Origin: Nocardioidaceae bacterium
Lineage (GTDB): Bacteria; Actinomycetota; Actinomycetes; Propionibacteriales; Nocardioidaceae
Reading direction: 5' to 3'
Assembly: GCA_018672315.1 (NCBI GenBank)
Contig: CP076053.1
Coordinates: 2,839,827 to 2,903,826, forward strand
Length of the DNA stretch: 64,000 bases
A program made the translations under genes and the position numbers. Shown one piece after another: positions 51,470 to 59,940 of this stretch; position 1 is the stretch's first letter, and the number at the start of each line of letters is the position of its first letter. Under the pieces are notes generated by a model that had not been told where the DNA came from, did not search any database, and saw nothing but the letters and a program-made list of their open reading frames with translations.

Positions 51470-52375
51470 CTAGAAGACCGACCAGTCCGAGTGGGTCGTG
51501 AACGAGTCCAGGGCCGCCAGTCCCGCTGAGGAGTTGCCGGCGTCGCCGAGCGCGGGCGACCACACGCAGATCGAGCCCCGGCCCGGGATGATCGCGAGGA
51601 TGGCCCCGCCCACGCCCGACTTGGCCGGGAGCCCGACCCGGAAGGCGAACTCGCCCGCCCGGTCGTAGGTACCGCACGTCAGCATCACGGCGTTGATGCG
51701 CTTGGCCTGGCTGCGGCTGAGCAGCCGTGAGCCGTCGGCGCGGACGCCGTCCCGTGCCAGGAAGGCTCCGGTGCGGGCCACCTCGGTCGCGCTCATCGCC
51801 AACGCGCACTGGCGGCTGTAGGCCTCGACGACCTCGTCGACAGCGTTCTCGAGGTTCCCGTAGCTCGCGAGCAGGTGGGCCATGGCCGCGTTGCGGTGGC
51901 TGTGGGCGATCTCGGAGGCGGCCACGTCGGCGTCGATGTCGATGTCCGCGGCGCCTGTCTCTGCGCGGGCGAGGTCGCGGACGGCGCCCGCCGCGTCCCC
52001 GGTCAGGGTCTGCAGCCGGTCGGTCACCGCGAGTGCTCCCGCGTTGATGAACGGGTTCCGGGGGCGCCCGTTCTCCTGGTCGAGCAGCAGCAGGGAGTTG
52101 AACGGGTTGCCGGACGGCTCGCGGGAGATGCGCTGCCAGATGCCGTGGTCGTCGGCTGCGATCACGAGCGCGAGGCTGAACACCTTGGTGACCGACTGCA
52201 CCGAGAACCGCACGTCGGTGTCACCGATCGAGGTCTCCTCGCCCTCGCACGAGACGACCGTCATGCCGAACTGGAACGCATCGACCTCGGCGAGGCTCGG
52301 GATGTAGTCCGCGAGGTGGCCGTGACCCACGTACGGCGCGGCGTCGGCGTGCACCCGCTCGAGGATCCGTCTCAT
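51470..52375 (-). CDS. glsA: Glutaminase
   Basis: This is a 301-aa protein of the serine-dependent beta-lactamase-fold glutaminase family, which turns glutamine into glutamate and ammonia. It contains FSVQSVTKVFSLAL with the Ser-x-x-Lys catalytic pair, NPFINAGALAVTDRL, CALAMSATEVARTGAFLARDG and SGVGGAILAIIPGRG. Length is normal. The ATG at 52375 is preferred; an in-frame GTG lies 6 bp upstream. No functional neighbour. Confidence 0.93.
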   Translation of the reverse strand: MRRILERVHADAAPYVGHGHLADYIPSLAEVDAFQFGMTVVSCEGEETSIGDTDVRFSVQSVTKVFSLALVIAADDHGIWQRISREPSGNPFNSLLLLDQENGRPRNPFINAGALAVTDRLQTLTGDAAGAVRDLARAETGAADIDIDADVAASEIAHSHRNAAMAHLLASYGNLENAVDEVVEAYSRQCALAMSATEVARTGAFLARDGVRADGSRLLSRSQAKRINAVMLTCGTYDRAGEFAFRVGLPAKSGVGGAILAIIPGRGSICVWSPALGDAGNSSAGLAALDSFTTHSDWSVF

Positions 52376-52489
52376 TTCCACGAGCGGCGAGTGTGCCGCA
52401 CCGTGCCATGGCGCCGGTGCGGGGGAGGGTGGCCGAGAGCTGCGTACGCCGTGGTGTGCCGACGGTGCCGACCGGGCACAGGTCGAGGC

Positions 52490-52675
52490 ATGTCCCGCAA
52501 CGTCGTGATGCTGGTGCCGCTGCTCGCAGCGCTGCTGGCGCTGCTGATCGCGGACACGCGGCACGACTACATCGTGGTGGGCTCGTTCGTCGCGATCACC
52601 GCCGTCGTGTGGGTCGCCTGGCGGGTCGTCGACGGCATCGCGCTGCGCAGGCAGCGGCGCAGCCTGGAGCAGTGA
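52490..52675 (+). CDS. Small membrane protein
   Basis: This is a 61-aa protein with two hydrophobic stretches (about 6-21 and 28-47) and a basic C-terminus (RRQRRSLEQ). Family unknown. It precedes the 196-aa gene at 52706 on the same strand. Confidence 0.6.
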   Translation: MSRNVVMLVPLLAALLALLIADTRHDYIVVGSFVAITAVVWVAWRVVDGIALRRQRRSLEQ

Positions 52676-52692
52676 GGCGTACGCCCCGCGCG

Positions 52693-52698
52693 TAGGCT
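52693..52698 (+). promoter_or_regulatory. -10 hexamer, probably leaderless start
   Basis: TAGGCT lies 7 nt before the GTG at 52706; no ribosome binding site is visible. Confidence 0.5.
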
Positions 52699-52705
52699 CG
52701 TCGTC

Positions 52706-53296
52706 GTGTCGACCCAGCCCGAGATGCAGCCCGAGATGGAACCACGAACTCTCAGCGAGGCGCTCACGGAGGTGCGCGCCGACCGTGTCGTGGTCGACGC
52801 GGTGACTGAGGCGGCGGGCCGGGCTCATCTCGAGGTGCTGCGCACGGGACCCGGGCGCGTCGAGCTCGGCTCGGACCCGGCGAAGGAGTTCGCGCTGCTG
52901 GTGCAGCGTAGCCACGTGGACCTGGCCGTGGGGCCTGACGTCGCGCGGGACCACGCCCAGCGGTTCGGCTTCGTACGCCAGCGCTCCAACGGCCGCACGA
53001 CGGTCATCCGGGTCGCCGCGAGCCAGCTGGCGATCGCGGAGAAGCGGGCGGTGTGGGCCGACCTCGTCGAGGAGGCGGTGACCCACCGCAGCACCTGCCC
53101 GGACCGTGTGGAGCCCCGGGTCGCGACGACGCCGACGCGGGCCGCACGTCCCGCGCGGCCCACCCGCAGCAGTGCTGGGACGGCGGCACGGACGACCCGT
53201 CAGGCCGCCGCGGCCACACCCCCGGCGGCGCCGCTGAACCTCTGCCCGGTGCACGGCACCGAGATGCTCGGCGGTCTCTGCGACCGCTGCGACTGA
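52706..53296 (+). CDS. Hypothetical protein with C-terminal zinc ribbon half
   Basis: This is a 196-aa protein. Residues about 15-125 look like a compact alpha/beta domain (RVELGSDPAKEFALLVQRSHVDLAV); a Thr/Arg/Ala-rich linker follows, and the end is a CPVH-x8-CDRCD zinc-finger-like motif. I do not recognise the family. The very basic linker suggests nucleic-acid contact. Other start codons near 52724 are possible. Confidence 0.65.
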   Translation: MSTQPEMQPEMEPRTLSEALTEVRADRVVVDAVTEAAGRAHLEVLRTGPGRVELGSDPAKEFALLVQRSHVDLAVGPDVARDHAQRFGFVRQRSNGRTTVIRVAASQLAIAEKRAVWADLVEEAVTHRSTCPDRVEPRVATTPTRAARPARPTRSSAGTAARTTRQAAAATPPAAPLNLCPVHGTEMLGGLCDRCD

Positions 53297-53363
53297 CCGT
53301 CCGGACAGCCGGGACAGCCCGGACAGCCCGGACCGGCCGCACCGGCCGGCCGGAGCGACGGGG

Positions 53364-54362
53364 TCAGGCGCCGAGGTCGTTGTCGGCGAGCCAGCGCTCG
53401 AGCACGGCGTACGCCTCCTCACGCGGCCCGTGCAGCGACAGGAAGACGTCGTGGCGGGCGTCGGCGATCGGCACGATCCAGGTCTTGGTGCCGAGGCAAC
53501 CGGCCCACCGGGCGATCTGGCGTACGTCGAGCACGATGTCGGCGCGGTCGGACTTCTCGGAGTACCGGCGCGAGTAGTGCGTCGTCTCGCTGCGCAGCAC
53601 CAGCGCGGGCACGCCGACGTCGAGCCCCCGGTGGAGTCGGGCCTGCGCCTTGCGCACCGCGGAGAGCCAGCCGACGATGATGGGGAACCCGGTCAAGGGC
53701 TTCCACTCGGTGTCGAACTCCCACTCGCCGGTCCCCTCGACGTGGAGCGTCCGGCCGTAGTTGCCCGCGGGCAGGTTGAGCGGCCGCAGCGGGCGCACCG
53801 TGGAGACTGCGTGCATGGCCCAGGTCAGGACGCCGCGCATGGAGGGCTTGCCCTGCAGGTCGTACCAGGGCGAGTTGTGCACCAGACCCGCGTACGGCGC
53901 GAGCCGCCCCTCGCGACGGCGCCGGTCGAGGTACAACGCTGTGACCAGGCCGCCGGTGGAGTGCCCCTCGAGCACGACGGGCACGTCGGGGTGCTCGGCG
54001 GCGACGATGGCGGTGGCGGCGTCGAGCTCGACGTCGTAGAGCGCGAGGTCGCTGACGTAGTGCGCCGACTGGCCCTCGCGTCGAGCGCGTCCGCACTTGC
54101 GCAGGTCGAGAGCGTAGAACGCGAGACCGTGCGCCGCGGCGAAGTCGGCGAGGTCGGTCTGGAAGAAGTAGTCGCTGAAGCCGTGCACGTGCAGCATGAC
54201 GCCGCGCACCTGCTCCCCGTCGCGCACGGGGCGGCGTACGAGCACCGCCACGGCCCGGCCCTCGCCGTCCGGGTCCTCGCCGAGCTCGATCTCGTGCTGC
54301 TCGTAGCCCTCGATGACGTCGGGGGACCAGGAGGTGCTTCGCGTGCTGTCGTTGCTGCTCAC
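53364..54362 (-). CDS. Alpha/beta hydrolase (lysophospholipase/monoacylglycerol lipase-like)
   Basis: This is a 332-aa protein with the nucleophile elbow GHSTGG, the oxyanion segment LHVHGFSDYFF and a late His in DARHDVFLS. The order and the FYALDLRKCGRA block match serine aminopeptidase S33/monoacylglycerol lipase-like hydrolases. Probably cytoplasmic: no signal peptide. The 67-bp gap downstream contains a series of GGACAGCC(C) repeats, a likely terminator area with the converging gene at 52706. Confidence 0.88.
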   Translation of the reverse strand: MSSNDSTRSTSWSPDVIEGYEQHEIELGEDPDGEGRAVAVLVRRPVRDGEQVRGVMLHVHGFSDYFFQTDLADFAAAHGLAFYALDLRKCGRARREGQSAHYVSDLALYDVELDAATAIVAAEHPDVPVVLEGHSTGGLVTALYLDRRRREGRLAPYAGLVHNSPWYDLQGKPSMRGVLTWAMHAVSTVRPLRPLNLPAGNYGRTLHVEGTGEWEFDTEWKPLTGFPIIVGWLSAVRKAQARLHRGLDVGVPALVLRSETTHYSRRYSEKSDRADIVLDVRQIARWAGCLGTKTWIVPIADARHDVFLSLHGPREEAYAVLERWLADNDLGA

Positions 54363-54368
54363 CGGTCG

Positions 54369-54374
54369 AGCCTA
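54369..54374 (-). promoter_or_regulatory. -10 hexamer, probably leaderless start
   Basis: On the minus strand TAGGCT lies 6 nt before the GTG of the hydrolase gene (54362); no ribosome binding site is visible. Confidence 0.5.
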
Positions 54375-54390
54375 GGGCGTTCGCGCGGGG

Positions 54391-54627
54391 TCAGCGGCGG
54401 AGGTCCTTCGCCTTCTCGGTGAGGGTCTCGGCGCCCTCCTTGGCCTTGCCGGCGATCTTGTCGACCGTGTCGCCGCGGTCGGACAGCTTGTCCTTCGCGA
54501 AGGCGGCAGCCTTGTCGATGCCGTCGGTGACCTTGTCGCCGTGCTTCTCCGCGGCGTCCGCCACGGAGTCGCCATGCTGGTCGATGGCGTCGGAGAGTCG
54601 CTTCTTGGCGTCGTCGAGGAAACCCAT
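54391..54627 (-). CDS. MT0933/Rv0909-type antitoxin-like protein
   Basis: This 78-aa, highly charged, Lys/Asp/Ala-rich helical protein begins MGFLDDAKKRL and has HGDSVADAAEKHGDKV repeats, the pattern of the actinobacterial MT0933 (Rv0909) antitoxin family. In M. tuberculosis the partner toxin is encoded next to it; no such partner is adjacent here. An alternative is a general LEA-like helical stress protein of similar composition. Confidence 0.7.
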   Translation of the reverse strand: MGFLDDAKKRLSDAIDQHGDSVADAAEKHGDKVTDGIDKAAAFAKDKLSDRGDTVDKIAGKAKEGAETLTEKAKDLRR

Positions 54628-54633
54628 GCTGCC

Positions 54634-54639
54634 AGCGTA
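54634..54639 (-). promoter_or_regulatory. -10 hexamer, probably leaderless start
   Basis: On the minus strand TACGCT lies 6 nt before the ATG at 54627; no ribosome binding site is visible. Confidence 0.5.
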
Positions 54640-54759
54640 GAGCCGATCAGCAACGGATCGGTGCCGAGCGGGTCGGCAGGGCATGACGACGGGGATCGAG
54701 GGATACGGTGACCGCTGTGGCCGTCGCCCAGGTCACACCCTTGCGACCGGAGGTCCTTC

Positions 54760-57700
54760 ATGACTGCTCAGTCCCGCCCGCACGACGTCGACCGCAAGGC
54801 CCGCTGGGCCCCGCTGTCCGAGGACGCTGCTGCGGACCCCGCCGAGACCGTGACGGTCACCGTCGACGGCATCGAGGTGCCGGGGGTCAAGGGACGGCCG
54901 CTGGTCGAGGTGCTCACCGACGGTGAGGACTCCGCGAAGGCGTTCCCGTCGATCTGCTACCACGAGTCGCTCGGCCCGATCCAGACCTGCGACGCCTGCA
55001 TGGTCGAGATCGACGGGCAGGTCGTGCGCGCCTGCGCCGTCGAGGCCACCGAGGGCCTGCAGGTCTCGCTGAACGGCCGCTCGGCCGAGGCGCGCGAGGA
55101 GGCGGGACAGCGGCTGGTGCGCAAGCACACGCTCTACTGCACCGTCTGCGACCACAACGACGGTCACTGCACGCTCAAGAGCGGCGTCGAGGCCACCGGT
55201 CTGCTCCACGAGAAGATCGGGTTCGAGCCGAAGCCGTACGAGGTCGACGACTCCCACGCCTTCTACCGCTACGACCCCGACCAGTGCATCCTGTGCGGTC
55301 GCTGCGTCGAGGCCTGCCAGGACGTGCAGGTCACCGAGACGCTGTCGATCAACTGGGACGACGACAACCCGCGCGTGCTGTGGGACGGCGGCGCGCTGGC
55401 TGGGGAGTCCTCGTGCGTCGGGTGCGGCCACTGCGTGACAGTCTGCCCCTGCAACGCGCTCCTGGAGAAGTCCATGGTCGGCCGCCACGGCCTGATGACC
55501 GACTGGCCCGAGGAGACCCGCGAGCTCGCGATCGACCTGGTCAAGGACGTCGAGCCGACGATCGGCTACGGCCCCCTCTACGAGGTCTCGCGCCTGGAGT
55601 CCAAGGCGCGCATGTCGACGATCGACAAGACCAAGACGGTCTGCACCTACTGCGGCGTCGGCTGCTCCTTCAACATCGAGACGCGAGGCCGCGAGATCCT
55701 CCGCGTCCAGCCGAGCGAGGAAGCCCCCGCCAACAACATCTCGACCTGCGTCAAGGGCAAGTTCGGCTGGGACTACGTCAACGCCCCCGACCGCCTCACG
55801 ACGCCGCTGATCCGCGACGGCCACCGGTTCCGCGAGGCCAGCTGGGACGAGGCGTACGCCCTCATCGCAGACAAGATGAGTGAGATCATCGCGCGCGACG
55901 GCTCCGACGCCGTCTCGGTGATCGGGTCCTCCAAGGCGACCAACGAGGAGTCCTACCTCGTCCAGAAGCTCGCCCGCCAGGTCTTCGGCACCCACAACAC
56001 CGACAACTGCTCGCGCTACTGCCAGGCGCCGGCCACCCAGGGCCTGTGGCGCACGGTGGGGTACGGCGGCGACGCCGGCTCGATCTCCGACATCGAGCGC
56101 GCCGAGCTGGTGCTGATCGTCGGCTCCAACACCGCCGCGGCCCACCCGGTCATCGCCTCGCGCGTGCGCCGCTCCCAGAAGCTCGCCGGCCACCAGCTGA
56201 TCGTGGCGGACCTCCGCAAGCACGAGATGGCCGAGCGCGCCGACGTCTTCCTCAAGCCGAACCCCGGCACCGACATGGTGTGGCTCTCGGCCCTCTCGCG
56301 CTACATCTTCGACCAGGGCTGGGCCGCCGAGGCCTTCTTGAAGGAGCACGTCAACGACGTCGAGGAGTACCGCGCCTCGCTCGAGAAGTTCACCCTCGAG
56401 TACGCCGAGGAGCGCACCGGCATCAGCGTCGAGCAGCTGAAGGACGTCGCGAAGCGCATCGTCGACGCCGGGTCGGTCTCGGCGCTGTGGGCGATGGGCG
56501 TCACCCAGCACACGATGGGCTCCGACACCTCCACCGCCATCTCGAACCTGCTGCTGGTCACCGGCAACTACGGGCGCCCGGGCACCGGGGCGTACCCGCT
56601 GCGCGGCCACAACAACGTGCAGGGCTGCAGCGACTTCGGCACCATCAACTCGTTCTACCCCGGCTACCAGCCGGTCGAGGACGAGGAGGTCGCCGCGAAG
56701 TTCCAGAAGGCCTGGGGCACCGAGCTCAAGCGTGAGCCGGGCCTGGACAACCACGGCATGATCGAGCAGGTCCACGCCGGCAACCTCAAGGCCATGATCG
56801 TCGTCGGCGAGGAGATGAGCCTCGTCGACGCCAACATCAACTACGTGCAGGAGGCCCTGGCGGCGCTGGAGTTCTTCGTCGTCACCGAGCTCTTCTTCTC
56901 CAAGACCTGCGAGTACGCCGACGTGGTGCTGCCCGCCGCCGCCTCGCTGGAGAAGGACGGCACCTTCACCAACACCGAGCGTCGCGTCCAGCGCATCAAC
57001 AAGGTGATGGAGCCGATCGGCGACTCACGTGCCGACTGGGAGATCCTGCAGGGCATCGCCGACCGCATGGGGTACGACTGGGGCTACACCCACCCGTCGA
57101 TGATCATGGACGAGGTCGCCGACCTCACCCCGCTCTTCGCCGGCGTCAGCTACGACCGTCTCGAGGGCTTCGACTCGCTGCAGTGGCCGGTCGCGGCCGA
57201 CGGCACCGACACGCCGCTGCTCTACACCGACGGGTTCCACTTCGACGACGGCAAGGCGCGGCTGTTCGCCCTCGAGGAGCACGAGCCGACCGATCAGCGC
57301 AGCGAGGAGTTCCCGCTGCACATCAACAACGGCCGCGAGCTCGAGCACTTCCACGAGGGCAACATGACGTTGCGGTCGAAGGGTCTGTCCCACATCGTCC
57401 CCGACACCTACGTCGAGATGAACCGCGCGACCGCCGAGGCGCAGGGTGGGCTGAAGACCGGTGACTGGGTGCGCCTGATCAGCCCGCGCGGCGAGATGGA
57501 GGCACGCATCCTGCTCGACGAGGGTGTCGCGGACTTCGAGGTGTGGGTGCCGATGCAGGCCGGCGAGATCAACCGCCTCACCAGCAACGAGACCGACAAG
57601 GACAGCCACACCCCGGCGTACAAGGAGCTGGCCGCCCGCCTGGAGAAGATCGACCACAGCGACGGCGACCGCCGTCGACGCCGTCGTGCCGCCGACCGGG

Positions 57701-57873
57701 GCCGCCAGGGCGAGCGCGACGAGACCCAGGACCCCGAGGGTCGGCCGATCCCGGCGCACCACCACCGCTACGGCAACAGCTCACGGCAGTACGGCGTGCT
57801 GGTGGAGGAGAAGTGGTCCCGCGAGGACTACGTCGCCCCGCCGGAGCGCGAGCCCAAGGGGGCGAAGGCCTGA
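54760..57873 (+). CDS. fdhA: Formate dehydrogenase-type molybdopterin oxidoreductase, alpha subunit
   Basis: This is a 1037-aa protein with [2Fe-2S] cysteines (CYHESLGPIQTCDAC, about 66-80), a His/Cys [4Fe-4S] site (HTLYCTVCDHNDGHC), two ferredoxin-type clusters (CILCGRCVEAC and CVGCGHCVTVC, about 178-235) and then the molybdenum domain opening with CTYCGVGC. This is the layout of B. subtilis YrhE-like formate dehydrogenases. Cys421 (codon TGC, so not selenocysteine) is the metal ligand, but the usual following His is Gln422 (RYCQAP). The formate-binding Arg region is kept (RGHNNVQG, Arg615). The C-terminus ends in an Arg/His-rich tail. No beta subunit or fdhD is nearby; DUF1641 follows. GGAGG precedes the ATG. 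Confidence 0.9.
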   Translation: MTAQSRPHDVDRKARWAPLSEDAAADPAETVTVTVDGIEVPGVKGRPLVEVLTDGEDSAKAFPSICYHESLGPIQTCDACMVEIDGQVVRACAVEATEGLQVSLNGRSAEAREEAGQRLVRKHTLYCTVCDHNDGHCTLKSGVEATGLLHEKIGFEPKPYEVDDSHAFYRYDPDQCILCGRCVEACQDVQVTETLSINWDDDNPRVLWDGGALAGESSCVGCGHCVTVCPCNALLEKSMVGRHGLMTDWPEETRELAIDLVKDVEPTIGYGPLYEVSRLESKARMSTIDKTKTVCTYCGVGCSFNIETRGREILRVQPSEEAPANNISTCVKGKFGWDYVNAPDRLTTPLIRDGHRFREASWDEAYALIADKMSEIIARDGSDAVSVIGSSKATNEESYLVQKLARQVFGTHNTDNCSRYCQAPATQGLWRTVGYGGDAGSISDIERAELVLIVGSNTAAAHPVIASRVRRSQKLAGHQLIVADLRKHEMAERADVFLKPNPGTDMVWLSALSRYIFDQGWAAEAFLKEHVNDVEEYRASLEKFTLEYAEERTGISVEQLKDVAKRIVDAGSVSALWAMGVTQHTMGSDTSTAISNLLLVTGNYGRPGTGAYPLRGHNNVQGCSDFGTINSFYPGYQPVEDEEVAAKFQKAWGTELKREPGLDNHGMIEQVHAGNLKAMIVVGEEMSLVDANINYVQEALAALEFFVVTELFFSKTCEYADVVLPAAASLEKDGTFTNTERRVQRINKVMEPIGDSRADWEILQGIADRMGYDWGYTHPSMIMDEVADLTPLFAGVSYDRLEGFDSLQWPVAADGTDTPLLYTDGFHFDDGKARLFALEEHEPTDQRSEEFPLHINNGRELEHFHEGNMTLRSKGLSHIVPDTYVEMNRATAEAQGGLKTGDWVRLISPRGEMEARILLDEGVADFEVWVPMQAGEINRLTSNETDKDSHTPAYKELAARLEKIDHSDGDRRRRRRAADRGRQGERDETQDPEGRPIPAHHHRYGNSSRQYGVLVEEKWSREDYVAPPEREPKGAKA

Positions 57874-57926
57874 TGCGCACCGCCCTCACCCCGTCCGCGA
57901 TCCCCTCCGAGACCAGGAGCGCCTGA
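57873..57926 (+). CDS. 17-codon coupling ORF
   Basis: An ATG overlapping the fdhA stop (TGATG) opens a 17-codon frame whose own stop (57924-57926) overlaps the ATG of the DUF1641 gene in the same TGATG way. It fills the whole intercistronic gap. It may only hand ribosomes from one gene to the next; the peptide is not recognisable. Confidence 0.35.
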   Translation: MRTALTPSAIPSETRSA

Positions 57927-58336
57927 TGGCCAAGCCGCTGACCTACGCCCCGCCCACGCCGCAGGACACCGGCCCACAGGACGATGTGGACGACCTCGTG
58001 CTCGCGCTGCACGAGTCCGGTCTGCTGCGGGTGATGGCGGGGGGCGCACGCGCCTACCCGCAGCTGCTCACCTCGTTGCTGAAGGCGATCGACGCCGACG
58101 CGATCCGCTCGGGCATCGCACTGGCCGGCGCGCTGGGCGACCCCGACCCCGAGGCCGCAGAGCAGCTCGCCCAGGGCATCAGGAAGGCACGCAAGGACGC
58201 CGCCGCGGCAGCAGCGGACAGCAGGCCGCCGGGCTTCCTGCGACTCGCCAAGCGCGCGCACGACAAGGACGTACGCCGCGGGCTCGCCGCCGCCCTGGCC
58301 GCGCTGGCCGCGGTGGGGTCCTCGCTGCCGAAGTAG
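57926..58336 (+). CDS. DUF1641 protein, formate dehydrogenase partner
   Basis: This is a 136-aa protein with the DUF1641 pattern (VDDLVLALHESGLLRVMAGG, then a helical ARAYPQLLTSLLKAIDAD). This family is usually encoded directly after FdhA-type proteins (as YrhD after YrhE in B. subtilis) and is thought to be an accessory subunit. AGGAG precedes the ATG at 57926. It ends 15 bp from the convergent TauE/SafE gene. Confidence 0.85.
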   Translation: MAKPLTYAPPTPQDTGPQDDVDDLVLALHESGLLRVMAGGARAYPQLLTSLLKAIDADAIRSGIALAGALGDPDPEAAEQLAQGIRKARKDAAAAAADSRPPGFLRLAKRAHDKDVRRGLAAALAALAAVGSSLPK

Positions 58337-58351
58337 CGCTCCCCGGGCGGC

Positions 58352-59248
58352 TCAGGCCGTCCGGGGTGTCCGGCCCGCGGTGGCGTGCACCGCCCGACGC
58401 AGCGGGCAGCTGCTGACGAGGTGCCAGCAGGCGGTGCCCGAGGCCACCACGGCCGCGAGCACGACGCCCGCGGGCACCACGACGGCGGCGGGCAGCTCCT
58501 GCGCGAGCACGAACACGCCCATGACCAGCACGAACCACGCGAAGCCGCGGCGCAGCGCGGCCTCGGGCACGGCTGAGACCAGGCGCCCGCCCACGAGGCT
58601 GCCGACGACGGCGGCCGCGGTCACCGCGGCGACCAGCGCCCAGTCCAGCTGCACGCTGCTGAGGTAGCCAGCGAGACCGCCCAGCGACTTCATCGCGATC
58701 ACCAGCAGCGAGGTGCCGACGGCCACGCTCATCGGCAGTCCGCCGAGCAGCACGAGCGCCGGCACCACCAGGAAACCGCCGCCGGCACCGACGAGGCCCG
58801 TCACGAGCCCCACGACGAGACCCTCGCCGAGCACGTGCAGCACCGGCAGGTCGCCCTGCCTCGGTGCGACGTCGCCGCGTCCCCGCAGCATCGCCACCGC
58901 GGTCACCAGCATCATCACGGCGAACCCGACCAGGAGGACCGCGCCGGGCAGCACCCCGCCCAGCAGGCCGCCGAGGAACGCGCCGGAGAGTCCGGCCGCG
59001 CCGAAGAGGAGCCCCGTACGCCACCGCACCCGGCCGGCGCGCGCGTGGCTCACCGTGCCCATCGCCGCGGTCACGCCGACGACCACGAGCGAGGTCGCGA
59101 TCGCCTGCTTGGCGTCGAGGCCCGCGACGTACACGAGCACCGGCACGGTGAGGATCGACCCGCCCCCGCCGAGCAGACCCAGGGTGACGCCGACGACCAC
59201 CGACAGCGCGAGGGTCAGCACCAGGAGCTCGACGGGGATACCTGCCAT
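58352..59248 (-). CDS. TauE/SafE-family sulfite/anion exporter
   Basis: This 298-aa protein has about eight membrane segments; the family repeats are LGLLGGGGSILTVPVLVY and LVGAGGGFLVVPALVLLGG. Start choice: GGAGG ends 5 nt before the ATG at 59248, whereas a GTG at 59254 overlaps that ribosome site. Members export sulfite, sulfoacetate or similar organosulfur anions. A perfect palindromic operator lies about 50 bp upstream. Whether it serves the neighbouring molybdoenzyme is unknown. Confidence 0.9.
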   Translation of the reverse strand: MAGIPVELLVLTLALSVVVGVTLGLLGGGGSILTVPVLVYVAGLDAKQAIATSLVVVGVTAAMGTVSHARAGRVRWRTGLLFGAAGLSGAFLGGLLGGVLPGAVLLVGFAVMMLVTAVAMLRGRGDVAPRQGDLPVLHVLGEGLVVGLVTGLVGAGGGFLVVPALVLLGGLPMSVAVGTSLLVIAMKSLGGLAGYLSSVQLDWALVAAVTAAAVVGSLVGGRLVSAVPEAALRRGFAWFVLVMGVFVLAQELPAAVVVPAGVVLAAVVASGTACWHLVSSCPLRRAVHATAGRTPRTA

Positions 59249-59296
59249 GACCACCTCCGGGGAGCGTCGCGTGCGGTGGCACCCGACGGACTGCTT

Positions 59297-59310
59297 AATG
59301 TACGTACATT
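59297..59310. promoter_or_regulatory. Palindromic operator upstream of the TauE/SafE gene
   Basis: AATGTACGTACATT is an exact 14-bp palindrome, extended by CTGCT and AGCAG flanks with one bulge. It lies in the only AT-rich stretch of the gap, 49 bp upstream of the exporter ATG. Such sites are typical of TetR-family dimers; no regulator gene is adjacent in this window. Confidence 0.7.
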
Positions 59311-59343
59311 CTAGCAGTCAGTCGGCCCCGCGCATTCCCTCGC

Positions 59344-59919
59344 TCAGCCAGGACGTGCCACGTCGTAGACGAGCTTGAGCACCCCGTTGGCGTACGCCTC
59401 GTGCTCGACCAGCGACAGGCCACCCTCCGCGGCGGTCAGCGGGCCGTCGCCGAAGAGCCGCCGACCGCTGCCGAGCACGACCGGGAACACCAACAGGTGG
59501 AAGCGGTCCACCAGCCCGGCAGCGAGGAGCGACTGGGCCAGCGAGGCCGAGCCGTGCACGATCAGCGGGTCGCCCTCGCCCTGCCTGAGGCGCGCCACGG
59601 CGTCGAGGTCGGGGAGGATCTCCGCCGGCCACCCGGGGTCGGTCGTCCGCAACGTGGTGGAGACGACGTACTTCGGGAGGCTGTTGTAGCGCGCGAACTC
59701 GGCGTCCATCGACGGCCACACGGGCGCGAACTCCTGGTAGGTCACCCGGCCCAGCAGCAGCGCTCCGGCCTGCTCCTGCTCGGTGCCCTTCAGCTCGTAG
59801 GCGGCCTCCTCGAACGGCACCTCGCCGAAGGTCCAGCCGGCGCGCGGGTGGTCGCCCCCACCGGGGGAGTCCACCACCCCGTCGAGGCTCATCATCTCGG
59901 TCACGATCAGCTGGCGCAC
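59344..59919 (-). CDS. RibD C-terminal-like dihydrofolate reductase family protein
   Basis: This 191-aa protein has the fold of the RibD reductase domain: the start LIVTEMMSLDGVV, GALLLGRVTYQEFAPVWP, DPLIVHGSASLAQSLLAAGLVDR and PVVLGSGRRLF. Such stand-alone proteins are widespread in actinobacteria and rarely have a known substrate. GTG start with GGAGGA upstream. It is not in an operon with riboflavin genes. Confidence 0.9.
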   Translation of the reverse strand: MRQLIVTEMMSLDGVVDSPGGGDHPRAGWTFGEVPFEEAAYELKGTEQEQAGALLLGRVTYQEFAPVWPSMDAEFARYNSLPKYVVSTTLRTTDPGWPAEILPDLDAVARLRQGEGDPLIVHGSASLAQSLLAAGLVDRFHLLVFPVVLGSGRRLFGDGPLTAAEGGLSLVEHEAYANGVLKLVYDVARPG

Positions 59920-59940
59920 GGGGTCCTCCGGGAGATGGGG

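Noticed and set aside
56019-56025. Selenocysteine in the formate dehydrogenase
   Set aside because: The codon is TGC, not TGA, and no SECIS-like need arises.
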